DNA of 26,605 nucleotides, taken from contig BFEA01000358.1 of NCBI GenBank assembly GCA_003427395.1, positions 1,496,061-1,522,665 of the forward strand. The letters run 5' to 3'. The first letter of the stretch is position 1, and every line of letters begins with the position of its first letter. The notes beneath the pieces were generated by a model. That model was not told the origin of the DNA and did not search any database. It worked only from the letters and a program-made list of their open reading frames with translations. The stretch comes from Chara braunii (Eukaryota; Streptophyta; Charophyceae; Charales; Characeae). The position numbers and the translations under genes are program-made. Of the stretch, positions 10,088 through 20,025 are shown one piece after another.

Positions 10088-11211
10088 TGTTGCAGCCCCT
10101 GCACTACCGGTAGGGAGGGAAATAGAAAAAGAGTCCTCTTGCCACGTGGATGCTTCTGCAAAGCCAACAAAATGCTGTCTTCCAACCTTACTACTCGGTT
10201 TCGCTTATCCAGTGAACTGAGTGAACCATAAATTATCTACACGATAAGAAGACCACCAATGACCACACTGCTAGTCCAATCAATTACCACCCAAAGTATT
10301 CCAAATTAGGAAACTCCATGACTTATACACGACCACATGACCAATCAATGAGTGAACCGTCCATCCACCCACCAAGTGACCGTCAATCCACCCCGTGCTC
10401 CATTGCATTCACCACCTTTCATGATTGAACACACCACTTCTTCAACAGTCACCTACCTTTCCTCTCCAGGTGTATATATATATCATATATGTGTGAATAT
10501 CACTGTATAATACTGTATATACTGTATAATAATTGTGCGTTCTAGTATGAATCGATGGCCTGGAGTGTCACAATCCCGTGAGGCCAAAAAGGGCTATAGG
10601 CAGCCTCCTGAGAAACTTTGGGTGGTCTCTTCTAGGCACCCCTCCAAGGACCATCAGGCCGCTCTAGAAAAGGAGCCTTCTGCTCAGAAACCTCCAAAAT
10701 GTTTGGAACTTTTGTGGCCAACTTTTCTTCCCTACGAAAAGACGACCTTCAATATTTGCTTCACTTCAAGAACAAATGCATAGTTCATGTCAAGTGGTCT
10801 GCTCTCCCGCAAATTCTGCAATCATGCAACACAAGGAGCCAAGTGCAAACGCCTACATATGCAAGCACGCATACAGGATCAAAGTTAAAAACCCATACAA
10901 GTTCTTTTTTTTTCTGCATGCATGCATGCAGAGTGTTTCTGTTTATTTTTATTTTTTTCTCAATGCTCTATTTACATTTCGCCAGTCATCTCGTTACATT
11001 TGCACAATCCAAAACCAAACAGGAATCATGAACCGTTCCAGTTGTGAAGGATGCCCCGAAGGGCATCGCACAGACTCATTGCCAACACACATTCCATTCG
11101 CACTTCTTAGGCATAAAACAGAAAGACCTATACTCCCGACTCAGTTTAGAAGACATTGCTGCGGATGCAGAACCGAAACAACGAAACCTCGACATATCCC
11201 ACAACTACTTG
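10088..11211. other. Upstream region of the U-box ligase; no gene recognised
   Basis: This should contain the ligase 5' UTR and promoter on the minus strand. The main landmark is an AT-rich stretch at 10471-10535 with TATATATATATCATATATG and three ACTGTATA phrases, 380-450 bases upstream of the ATG. It could be a TATA region or a simple repeat. A GCATGCATGCATGCA run lies near 10917-10931. Open frames here match no family I know. Confidence 0.4.
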
Positions 11212-11300
11212 TATGTCCTGATTGCATCTGGACTCGAACTCGGGTCTGTATTTCAACAGTTCACGAGTGTACCAACTGGGCTAGGGTCGTTGTAGGTTGT
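11212..11300 (-). repeat. tRNA-like sequence, probable SINE head
   Basis: On the minus strand an A-box (TAGCCCAGTTGG, 11283-11272) is followed 31 bases later by a B-box (AGTTCGAGTCC, 11240-11230), the internal promoter spacing of Pol III tRNA genes. The implied T-stem and acceptor stem do not pair, so it is not a functional tRNA. A tRNA-derived SINE or tRNA pseudogene fits better. A run of 16 T lies at 11325-11340, on the 5' side of the minus-strand element, so it is not its tail. Confidence 0.6.
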
Positions 11301-11340
11301 AATCTACCGAATGAGAGCAACCTCTTTTTTTTTTTTTTTT

Positions 11341-13749
11341 AAATGGAGCAATACTCTATTCGTGGGGAGCAACACGTGCTGGGAACCAGGCCCGGCATCC
11401 CACTTGAAACCATATTTGAGAACATATACAGAACAAAATGCGATACAAGGGCCATTACCCGCCTTCAGCTAAGAATAGCAATTACACCTTTTCTAAGGGT
11501 CATGAGCAATTACTAGCCTATTCAACAAAGGGCCTCATGAAATAGGCTAAAATTTAGGCTAAAATTTAGAAGAAATTTCAAGAAAAATGAGAAGTCTCTT
11601 TTCTGGCTACAATTCAAAGGAACTATAAGACCATCAATCATTATCCCCTGAGAGTGTTCGGCCAGAGAACAAACTACCTTAGTGTGATTTCACAGCCCCA
11701 CCTCAGCCTGCCTCAGCCGTCATATCCTCGATACATAGTCTCTACCAGGCCTCACACCCCCACTGCTAGGTTACAGAGCGACGCGACCCACTCCAGAACA
11801 ATCCCCCACGCCAGGTTACAGGGCGGCCAGCGTCGTCTATGTACCAGCTCGCCAATGGACACGGGACTGCCTTCGACCCTCGACAACTTCCCAGATCTCT
11901 CTACCAGGCCTCATAAGCCCCACATAACTGGGGTTACAGGACAGCGCAGCCAAGCCCCAGCACCGACCAGTGTCGTTCTGGCCTCGTCCATTCGCCAACC
12001 TATGGTTCTAACGGCGTCAGCAGAACACAGAGCGAACCGCCTATCACCACCATAGCTGCGTTCCAAGACCTCCAACTCCCTCATGCGCTGATTGTGAAAC
12101 ATCCATCTATCCCTAACCCCACTCCGGCAAGACTTACCACAACGGAGCCACAATCTCCACCGCTGCTGTGCACTATTTCGTCCTACTAGTTAGCCCTCTT
12201 CACCAGTAAGACACCTTGCATCCAACCATGCAGGATCCCCACCCTCTGGACCAGTGTAATCCACCCCAACCAGCGCAAAGCTTTTGAGAATTTTTTGGAA
12301 TTTTTAGGAAATTCAAATTGCACAACCAACAGAGATGTCAGAGCCTCCTCCAACACCCTCACCCTCTGGCAGCACATCTTTGCTTAATATCCACATTCCC
12401 ATCCGGCGACTGCTGCTATTCAAGCCCCACATGCCATATTGAGGCCCTCCGGTCATTCGTTCATCGAAGAAGTGCGGACATGTCCGTTCGCCATGATGTT
12501 TTGCCCGGCCTTTGGACGTGGTAGCTGATGACCCCAAGAGCATGAACGTCCATCCTGTGAGTGGACTCCCTGCCCGGCCGTAATGCAAGGCATGCCAACC
12601 GTACAATGAGGAGGAAGAGGAGAGGGGGAGGGATAACACGTGTCCCAACCCCCTTGCAAAACTGTGCCACGTGGGCCTGGCACATAGGCTGGAAACGTGG
12701 CCACAGTCCCACAGCGGCTTGCGCTTTGGCACGTGGTCACACAGTCCATTGCGTGAGAGGAGACGACCACCAAACAGCGTTTGGTCGTTATTGTCATGGG
12801 CTCGAGGGAATTGTGAATATCCCATGCGTGCCCCTGGTGACCTGACCATGCGACAACATTGGCACAGTGATTGCTTGCAGGGGCAATCGCGCTGAAAGTG
12901 ATGGTGGACCCATGGCCGATATCCACCATAGTTGTCAGCCTGACAGAAATCGAAAGCATACTGGATGGACCAGATCAACATGGCTGCATCTGCTTCGTAT
13001 CATAATGCAACCGTTAATGATAATAACAGCTAGTTAATTACTGTAATTAGCCGTGAGGAAGCATGTCCAGTTCTCAACCCGTCACTCACATAGCTGTCAC
13101 AAAATGTCAGTCTTCGAGTGGAGAAAAACGGAAAGAAAGCAACAAGGAATGTAAATAAAACATACATGAACAAATGATAATAAACAGGACAGCCTGCGAT
13201 AAAAAACTGAGAGAAACGTGGTTCCAGGACTACCTGCAAGGCGACTCTATCGGACGGTATCCACGCTTTCATTCAGTAGGAGTTGACCCCCCCCCCTTCC
13301 CCCCCTCCCTCCCTTTTTAACATGATTGTAGAGTGATGATTAAAAAGTACGAATGTCCGACTCACTTGCACCGTGCTCTTTTTCTGTTTTCAGCCAAAGA
13401 GGAGAGCTATTTCAGCAGAAATCTGCTGGGAGACTTTGTGGTGCGATGCGGTCAAAGGTCCAACCTGTAGATCAATAAGTTTGTCGAACGGAGCCCGATG
13501 ACAGATTCTGCGACAAAACAGGGGGGCTGCGTTTGACTTTCGCTAACGAAACACTGACCCGCCCAGGTTCCCGGCCACCTGTACAAATCACGGCTGGTTC
13601 ATGATGACAAGTCCTCATGGTATACTTGGCCACCAAATTACGGCAGTCATCAAGTCCGGCATAGAAAGTTACGCTCTGCTTTCCTCGTCGGGCCTTGCCT
13701 ACTTGCCAACAGACCGTGTTGTCACTGTTTTCTTTGGGACGAGGTCGCG
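11341..13749. other. Intergenic region without a recognisable intact gene
   Basis: Between 11739 and about 12050 the phrase TCTCTACCAGGCCTCA recurs at 11739 and 11898, each time followed by GTTACAG-rich sequence, so this is an old duplication of about 159 bp. Minus-strand frames at 12313-12981 are open for 222 codons but lack a convincing domain. Bases 13287-13318 are a C/T-rich run. The stretch 13319-13749 shows nothing I can name. Confidence 0.45.
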
Positions 13750-13814
13750 TTCAATTACCGCCTCCTAAGGTGTGCCTCAAATCAGCCACAGCAGAGAAAA
13801 AATGAAAATGATAC

Positions 13815-13895
13815 TCCTCCTTTGGGGCATCGGTCAAAATTGGAACGGCACAAAGAAAACTAGCATGGTCCCTGCACAATTATCACACGCATAAG
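13815..13895 (+). pseudogene. U6 snRNA pseudogene, copy A (3' truncated)
   Basis: This aligns without large gaps to positions ~1-80 of plant U6. Landmarks in order are TTTGGGGCATC, AAAATTGGAACG, ACAAAGA (the ACAGAGA box with one change), CTAGCATGG (AGC catalytic triad kept), TCCCTGC and ACACGCATAA. By eye about 80% of positions match U6. The last ~20 bases and the T-tail are missing, and there is no plant USE/TATA arrangement upstream, so it is a pseudogene. It is the first half of a tandem pair. Confidence 0.88.
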
Positions 13896-13969
13896 TGTTG
13901 CTTTCAATCGCTGCCTGCTAAGGTGTGCATCAAATCAGCCATAGCAGAGGAAAAAAGGAAAATGATACT

Positions 13970-14069
13970 TTTCCTTCCAGACATCTGTTAAAATTGGAAA
14001 TGAAACAAAGAAAACTAGCATGGTCCCTGCGAAGAATCGCACGCATAAATGGAGATATGGTCCAAATTT
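13970..14069 (+). pseudogene. U6 snRNA pseudogene, copy B (near full length)
   Basis: This covers essentially all of U6. In order it has TTTCCTTCCAGACATC, AAAATTGGAA, ACAAAGA, CTAGCATGGTCCCTGCG, CACGCATAAAT, GGAGATATGGTCCAAATTT. The 3' end is intact up to the terminal U-run, which is cut to TTTG. It shares with copy A the changes ACAAAGA, AACTAGC and GGTCCC, so both descend from one already mutated ancestor. The altered ACAGAGA box argues against function. Confidence 0.9.
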
Positions 14070-14696
14070 GTAGTCCCATCGTGGATTAGCAGTGGGTGTG
14101 GAAGATCTGGGAGTTTTGGCAAGTGCGACTTTGTGGTTGTGGTTGCTTTTTAGCTGCAGTTGCCTGTAGCTTACGCATTGATTCCTTAGGGTGGTTGGTG
14201 GGAGGAAGAGGAAGAGATAGGCATGGAGAATGGTCGTGTGAGCGTTTTCATTCTCTATTCTGCTATCTTGACAGATTGCCCCGTGTTTTATTTTAGCTGG
14301 AAAGTGGGTGTAGATAACAGAAGAGGGAAATAAATCGGGGCGTTTGCAGCAGCCCTTGCCTGCGGTTTATGAATCAATTCTTCATCGCGGTTGGCAGGAG
14401 GAAGTGGGAGAGAGAGGTGTGGAGAATGTTTGTGTAAGTGTCTTCTCTGTTATCCTATCTTGACCGATTGCCGGTCTTGTTTTCTGTCCGCCTTCAGCTG
14501 TTCTGCCGCTGTAAATCGTGAGTACTATCAGTTTCTTCTGATTTTCATCGTTGATCTGTCACGTCAATCAAGAAGTAATTTACTGTTACCATCTGGAAGG
14601 GTTTGAGAGGTTCAGGAGATATAATAGGCAGTCTAACGGCTTTTAGCCTTTTCGGTTGCTGCATCTCTACAGATGAGAGAGAGATGGCTTAAGCAA

Positions 14697-14768
14697 GCGG
14701 CCTAGATCAGTTGGTTAGGCATGCAAGTGGCATTGAGGAGGTGGTGGGTTCAATCCCCACTGACCGCC
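14697..14768 (+). repeat. tRNA-like sequence, probable SINE head
   Basis: An A-box-like TAGATCAGTTGG (14703-14714) and B-box GGTTCAATCCC (14747-14757) sit 32 bases apart. The T-arm is perfect: GTGGG, loop TTCAATC, CCCAC. The acceptor ends (GCGGCCT and TGACCGC) pair at 5 of 7 positions, but the anticodon arm cannot form a normal 5+7 structure. It therefore looks like the tRNA-derived head of a SINE whose body may run to about 15110. A real but unusual tRNA is less likely. Confidence 0.6.
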
Positions 14769-16329
14769 TAGGCACGCTGGGTACCATTCCGCTGAGATAG
14801 TTGGCTTGCTCCCCCCACTCAGTATGGGAAGGGTCTTTGGTCATCACAGATGTTGAGGGGAGGGGGGTGAGTGCTGGCCATAGACAATGAAGGTACTCGA
14901 TGGGGGGGAGGAAAAAAGATGGGAGGCGCAGCTACTGACAAAATGCTCAGTCTTTACGTTAGCCGAGGCCCCCCCACTGGCGGCCCCACCCTACTCCCTG
15001 ACCACCACCAATTAGGGCGGGAGGCCACATGCATCCCCTTGATTGTGAGAGGCAGCTATGCTCGCAAGGATCCCATATATAGGCTTGGGAGAAGCGATAG
15101 GTAGGTAGTGAAAGGTGAAAAAAGAGAAGAATATAGCTTGTGTGAGGAATGTGTCCTCATGGGGCCCTAGACAACATGCAAATGTTCTGGACTGTGGCCC
15201 CCAGCAAGCCTCATGCCCGCTCTAAGTGAAGGCGGGCCTGAATATCCACGAGAGGGCCTCATCTCAGCATTTTCCAATGTGGGTATCAGACAGTTGTGGC
15301 ACGCCGGTTGGTTGAAGTGCAACCTGGGCCTCACCCTGGGCTCTTCCAGAAGAAGCAGCTGCGTCAGGCAGTTGAGCCCAGGATGCAGGTGATTGCGCCC
15401 TGGGCACACGCCGCGTGAGGCCGACACATCACGAAGTGGCCGCGGGCCAATGAGAATGCAGCATTGTCAGCACACCAACCCCGCGGGCGAATGCAAACAC
15501 AGCAAACATTCGGAGCCTGGATGATCCTGGGTGTGCCCAACTGAAAAGGGCCCAGGCCGTCAACTGTAGACATGGGCCTGGGCCCAGACACTGGGGCCCG
15601 ACCAGAAGCTACTGGAAACTTCCTCGGCCAGGCCCAGACAGTCCAGCAGCAGGGCAGTGACTCCCATATAGGGAGGAGGCCAGCCAGTGTAAGGCATTCT
15701 GGCCTAGGCACGCAATGCGGACACACTGCTGCGGCAGAGCGCAAGTGTCTGCCTGCGCACGGCAGCTACGAGGTATGGGGCGCTGCAGGGCAGCGGGGCG
15801 CCAAGCGGCCATAGCCGGGCTGCAGGGGCGCGAGCGAGTGATGGACGATAGTGGTCTTCAGGGAAGGAGGCGCAGGTGTGGGTGGACAAGGTCTGATGAG
15901 GGGATGTGAGAGAACGTACCTGGTGTATGTGGGAGGTCGGCATTGGTGTTGACGTCATGTACATTGGTCTTCGTCGTCGAAGTGAGCCTGTTGCACGAAT
16001 GTAGATAGGCTAGATAGGATGAGTAGAGTAGGCTGGGCGCCAGACAGTAGAAGCAACATCGAATACTGTGTTGGTGTGGCCTGAGGGCTTGGACATTGGC
16101 TCACGAGTTCATCGTATCGCTCCTATTTGGATGGAATCTTGGTGCATTTGAGCTCTCTGCTTGTTACATGAATATCTGGACTTGCTGCGTGAGTTTGCAA
16201 CATGGTTTTCTGTTTATCTCTCTCGCTCATATTCCTTGCACTTACCTTTGAAAAGAAACAAAAAAGCGAGAGAGAATCTGAGAGATGGCTTTCTTTCGCG
16301 AACGTCCTACAGCTTTGTATTGAATTGGG
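14769..16329. other. No gene recognised; possible SINE body then GC-rich region
   Basis: Bases 14769-15110 may be the body of the tRNA-headed element. From about 15160 to 15900 the sequence is GC-rich with repeated GGGCC, CCCAG and TGGGCC motifs and several overlapping open frames on both strands. None matches a known family, and open frames are expected where stop codons are rare. Confidence 0.4.
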
Positions 16330-16486
16330 TGCTGGAATCCCTTGACGGTCCATCTCTCTATAATAGTATAAAAAGAGAGCACGGTGGAAAAGGATTGACA
16401 GGATAGCCGCTTGAGAGCATAGGCAGCACTATGGGTTGTGTGCTAGAATCCCTTGACGGCACCTCTCTCTATAATAGTAAGAGAGA
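16330..16486. repeat. Imperfect direct repeat, 111-bp period
   Basis: TGCT-GAATCCCTTGACGG, then C-TCTCTATAATAGTA, then AGAGAG occurs at 16330 and again at 16441. The copies differ by a few substitutions and a 5-base gap in the AAAAA stretch. The repeat includes TATAATAGTATAAAAA-like AT-rich sequence, but no gene follows. Confidence 0.8.
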
Positions 16487-16726
16487 ATGATGATAAGATA
16501 GTTGGCTCTCCATAGGGATTGAGAGGATGGAAATGACTGTCGTTAGCCCCCTTTTGTTTTCGTTTTTGGTAAGATAGGATATATGTGAACTGCAAGGGCG
16601 GGGATCTGCCTGCAGTGACAGCCGGAGACCTACCTACCAGCGCTGGGAAAAACTGTTGTTTGTAAGCCTTGGACACTAGGCCCCTTGAACTGAAATTGAA
16701 TTCGGGTCGGAAAAAGAAAAAAAGAA

Positions 16727-16896
16727 ATTATGGGGATCACTTCAAACTGAAACAATACGTAAGAGTGTCTGTTTTTCTTTTCTTTTCTTTCCTTTTTTTT
16801 TTTTTTTCTTTTTTTTTTTTTTGGATGCAGAGAAGCTTTTATGGGCCTCGGGTAACGATGACAAAAAAACACAAAATCGAGAAATACTTCAAATTA
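16727..16896 (+). pseudogene. U6-like sequence interrupted by a pyrimidine tract, copy C
   Basis: The 3' part (16823-16896) aligns to U6 from the ACAGAGA box to the 3' end: ATGCAGAGAAG, TTATGGGCCTCG, AACGATGACA, a run of A's, ACAAAATCGAGAAATACTTC, AAATT. Upstream of the tract, 16730-16757 (GGGGATCAC, then CAAACTGAAACAATAC) resembles the U6 5' region, with about 13 of 17 bases matching in the half nearest the tract. Between them is a ~60-base T/C-rich stretch that starts GTAAG and ends GCAG. The 3' half is a confident U6 match; the 5' half is suggestive only. Confidence 0.7.
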
Positions 16897-17074
16897 GGAA
16901 AGAAAAAGATATGATGGTTTTGCGACACGCGGGAAGAGAATATGGAGAGGCAAGGGAGCAGAAGGGTGGCAAGGGTCGAAATGCATCACAAGTGCACTAT
17001 ACAATGTCAATTGCTCACAAATACTCATGAAACGGTCGAAATTGACGACCTACAGTTTTGTCCGTTGAACAATT

Positions 17075-17211
17075 GGCCAGTCTTGAGGCTGACATAACGT
17101 GGTGGAAGTGAAGTGGCACGTATCTGTCGGTCCTGACCTTTACACAAGGCACCTGCTTTGGACGTCGAACCACTTCAATTCCACCACGTTGTGTCAGCCT
17201 CAACACTGGCC
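17075..17211. repeat. Inverted repeat with 42-bp arms (possible hairpin RNA or foldback element)
   Basis: The arms 17075-17116 and 17170-17211 are reverse complements at 39 of 42 positions, and one of the three differences would be a G-U wobble in plus-strand RNA. The loop is 53 bases. Both arms contain the GAGGCTGACA-AACGTGGTGGAA core. Transcription from either strand would give a long stem of pre-miRNA-like size. A MITE-like foldback is the alternative. Nothing shows that it is transcribed. Confidence 0.85.
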
Positions 17212-17339
17212 ATGGGGTCCAAGTCTCCGGGATCCCGTACATTCAATTTTCAGCAAATCTGGCGGTGCCCCGTGTCCCCTGCAATGTGGCACTTGCTGCC
17301 CCCGATGGTGGGAACCCCAAGAAAAATTCTGAGTGGGTT

Positions 17340-17690
17340 TACCAGCTATATCAGCCGCTGCAGCAGGCCCGGCAGCAAATGCTGCACCAGCCGCAGCAGG
17401 CTCTGCAGCAAATGCTGCACCAGCTGCCGCCCTAGCTGCAGCAGGGCCTGCTGCGGCATCTGCAGCATGTGCTGCTGGACCAGATGCTGCAACTGCAGGA
17501 GGTGTTCCTGAAGCAGCAGCTGCGGCATCTGCAACATGCGCTGCTGTAGCAGCTGCAGCAGGTGATGCTGCAAGTGCTGCTGCAGTGGCAGCTCCAGGAG
17601 TTGCTGCTGCAGCAGCACCAGCTGCATCATGTGCAGCAGGTGCTGCTACAGCAGCAGCTCGAGCAGGTGCTGCTGCTACTGCTGCAGGAG
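17340..17690. repeat. CAG/CTG-rich block
   Basis: About 350 bases are made almost only of CTGCAG, CAGCAG and GCTGCT words. A local 33-bp unit holding CAGCAAATGCTGCACCAG occurs at 17373 and 17406. Translations are poly-Ala on the plus strand and poly-Leu/Gln or poly-Ala on the minus strand, open in several frames, so these are not evidence of a gene. The block abuts the purine-rich array. Confidence 0.85.
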
Positions 17691-18132
17691 GAAAAAAAAG
17701 GAAACAGAAAGGGAAAAAAAAAAACGAAGAAGAAGAATGGGGGAGGAGGTGGAGGGAAGAGGTGGATGGAGGAGGTGGCGGGAGGCGGGCGAGACGAGGG
17801 CGGGAGGAGGAGGACGTGGAGGAGGTGGCAGAAGGAGGCTCTTTGAGAAGGTGGAAGTGAGCGGGAGGAGGTGTGAGGGAGTAGGGCGGCAGGAGGGGAG
17901 GAAGTGACGGGAGGAGGGCGGGAGGAGACGGAGGAGGAAAACGACGAGGTGGAGGAGGAGGAGGTTGGCGACGAGGTGGAGGAGGAGGAGGTTGGCGACG
18001 AGGTGGAGGAGGAGGACGTTGGCGGAAGGAGGGCGAGAGGAGGCGGACGAAGCAGGAGCAGGAGGAGGATGGGGAGGAGAAGGAAGAAGAAGTAGGAGAG
18101 GAGGAGGAGAAGGAGAAGGAAAAAGAAGAAGA

Positions 18133-18165
<33 letters not shown>

Positions 18166-18180
18166 GGACGACGACGAGGT

Positions 18181-18382
18181 GATCACGGTAGGGGGAAGGG
18201 GGGGGGAGGGTCGCGCAAGGCAGGGGTGATGGCGATGTCGAAGCGGAGGGGACGTGTCGCGACGTGGGAGCGAACGTTGCGCACGGGATGGCGAGTCTAT
18301 GGCGAAGGGGAGGGAGGGGCACGGCGGCCTTCCTTTTTTTATTTCATCCTTGCGCAATGGCCATGATAAATCTTCTCTGTGT
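18181..18382 (-). repeat. Composite unit D: U6 core plus GC-rich body
   Basis: Reading the minus strand, the U6 core (18382-18344) has ACACAGAGAAGATT, CATGGCC and TGCGCAAGGATGA, with the AGC triad replaced by TATC. It is followed by an A-rich link and a body containing GGCCGCCG, TTCGCCATAGA-TCGCC, CTTCGACATCGCC and TTGCGCGACC. Unit G carries the same landmarks in the same order. Confidence 0.85.
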
Positions 18383-18437
18383 CCATGGAAGAGGAGGAGG
18401 ACAACGAGGAAGGAGAGAAGGAGGAAGAAGAGGAGGA

Positions 18438-18462
18438 CACGGCGGCCTAATCTTCTCTGTGT
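18438..18462 (-). repeat. Composite unit E: short U6 core fragment
   Basis: On the minus strand this reads ACACAGAGAAGATTAG and then goes straight into GCCGCCGTGTCC. It looks like unit D with the stretch between two GGCC words deleted, so only the ACAGAGA side of the core is left. Confidence 0.7.
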
Positions 18463-18790
18463 CTATAGAAGAGGAGGACGACGAGGAAGGGGAGAAGGAA
18501 GAAGAAGAGGAGGAGAAGGACGAGGAGGACGAGGACAAGGAAGAAGAACAGGAGGACGAGGAGGAGAAGGAAGAAGAACAGGAGGACGAGGAGGAGGAGG
18601 AAGAATAAAAGAGGAGGAGGAGGAGGAGAAGGAGAATGACGAAGACGAGGAGGAAGAAGAGGAGGAGGAGACGAGCAGAATAAGGAGTAGGGGAAGGAGG
18701 AGGAGGTGGAATAGAAGAAGCAGGTGGAGGAGGAGGAGCAGGAAAAAGAAGAGGAGACGAGGAGGAAGAAGAGGAGGAGGAGGAGGAGGA

Positions 18791-18870
18791 GGATCTCCGA
18801 TAAGGAGTAGGAGGCGGCGGAGGAGGAGGAGGAGGATCTCCGATAAGGAGTAGGAGGCGGCGGAGGAGGA
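18791..18870. repeat. 43-bp tandem duplication within the array
   Basis: GGATCTCCGATAAGGAGTAG followed by GAGGCGGCGG occurs at 18791 and 18834. Related ATAAGGA-TAGGAG phrases appear near 18680 and 20005, next to other units, so this is probably the edge of the body consensus. Confidence 0.85.
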
Positions 18871-19017
18871 TATCGAACGGGAGGGGAGGTGTCGCGTTAT
18901 CGAAGGGGAATAGTTGCGCGATTGGGGGGCCGGGGAGGTCGCGCAGGGGAGGTCCGCGGGGGCTTATTTTTTGGTTTCTTTTTCCTTGCGCAGCGGCCAT
19001 GTTTATCTTCTCTGTCT
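18862..19017 (-). repeat. Composite unit F: U6 core plus GC-rich body
   Basis: On the minus strand the core (19017-18983) is AGACAGAGAAGAT, AACATGGCCGCTGCGCAAGG, with 29 of 32 bases matching U6 in my alignment. The body has CCTCCCCTGCGCGACC, CCCCTTCGATAACGCGAC and GTTCGATATCC. It groups with unit H rather than with D and G, sharing ATATYGAGACAGAG before the core and an AT-rich AAAAAATAAG link after it. Confidence 0.85.
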
Positions 19018-19185
19018 CAATATAAGAGGAGGAGGAGGAGAACGAGCAGGACAAGGAGGCGGACGATCAGGAGGAGGAGGAGGACGAACAGGAAGAAGAG
19101 GAGAGGGAGAAGGAAAAAGAAGAAGAGGAAGAGGAGGAGGAGGAGGAAGAGGAGGTGGAGGAGGGGAAGGAGAAGGACGAGGAGC

Positions 19186-19382
19186 TCATGATAGGGGNGG
19201 GGGGGAAGGTCGCGCAAGACAGAGGTGAGGGCGATGTCGAAGGGGAGGGGAGGTGTGGCGATGGGAGAGCGGAGGTCGCGCAGGGGAGGGCGACTCTATG
19301 GCGAAGAGGAGGGACGGTGCGCGGCGGCCATTCTTTCTTTTCTTTCATCCTTGCGCAGCGGCCATACTAATCTTCTCTGTGT
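19186..19382 (-). repeat. Composite unit G: best-preserved U6 core plus GC-rich body
   Basis: The core (19382-19345, minus strand) matches U6 at 32 of 34 positions from ACAGAGA to CAAGGAT, with the triad as AGT and one C changed to G. The body matches unit D, including TTCGCCATAGAGTCGCC and CTTCGACATCGCC. One N at 19198 lies in the G-run at the far edge. Confidence 0.88.
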
Positions 19383-20025
19383 GGATGAAAGCGAAGTAGG
19401 ACGAGGAGGAAGGGAAGAAGGCAGAAGAAGAGGAGGAGGAGGAAGGAGGAGGAAGAAGAAGAGGAGGAGGAGGAGGAGGAGGAGGAAGAAGAAGAGGAGG
19501 AGGAGGAGGAAGAAGAAGAGGAGGAGGAGGAGGAAGAAGAAGAGGAGGAGGAGGAGGAGGAGGAGGAAGAAGAAGAGAGGAAGGTGAGGCGGAGGACAAT
19601 CAGAATGACGAAGGGGAAGAGGAAAAGGAGGAGGAGGACGACGAGAAGGATAAGGAGGAGGAGGAGAGGAGGAGGGGGAGTAGAAGGAGGAGGATAAGCC
19701 TATAAGGAGGACGAGCAGGATAAGGAAGAGGATGAAGAGGATGAGGAGGATGAGGAGGACGAGGAGGATGAGGAGGATGAGGAGGATGGGGAGGATGAGG
19801 AGAATGAGCAGGAAGAAGAGGAGGAGGAGGAGGAGGAGGAAGAAGAAGTTGAGGAGGACGACGAGGAGGAAAAAGAAGAGGAGGAGGACGACGACGAAGA
19901 CGACGAGGAGGAAGAAGAAGAGGAGGAGGAGGATGACGAAGACGAGGAGGAGGAGGAGGAAGAGAAGGAGGATGACGAAGACGAAAGGCGGCGGAGGATA
20001 AACTTATAAGGAATAGGAGTCGGTG

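Larger units (their letters stand above)
13750..14069 (+). repeat. Tandem duplication (~153 bp) containing the two U6 pseudogenes
   Basis: Each U6 copy is preceded by the same flank: TTCAAT..CCGCCT-CTAAGGTGTGC-TCAAATCAGCCA-AGCAGAG, then AATGATAC. The flank starts at 13750 and again at 13903. A U6 insert plus about 60 bp of upstream sequence was therefore duplicated as a unit. The second copy extends further into the U6 3' end, which suggests that the first was truncated at the junction. Confidence 0.85.

Noticed and set aside
12313-12981. 222-codon minus-strand frame with a HFQRDCP phrase recalling a retroviral-type zinc knuckle
   Set aside because: The first two Cys of CCHC are missing and the overlapping frame at 12453-12959 is equally open. 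It may be a decayed copia-like gag, but I cannot support it.
17333-17860. Plus-strand poly-Ala then Arg/Glu-rich frame of 175 codons
   Set aside because: Low-complexity translation of trinucleotide repeats with no domain and no coding signal apart from composition.
17200-18357. 385-codon minus-strand open frame rich in Ser, Pro and Ala
   Set aside because: It is translated from the CAG/CTG block and pyrimidine tracts and begins in a U6-derived unit. Several other frames on both strands are equally open, so base bias explains it.
18344-19054. Long Ser-rich minus-strand frame, and Glu/Arg-rich plus-strand frames, through the array
   Set aside because: They cross U6-derived fragments and simple repeats; no stop-codon constraint is needed to explain them.
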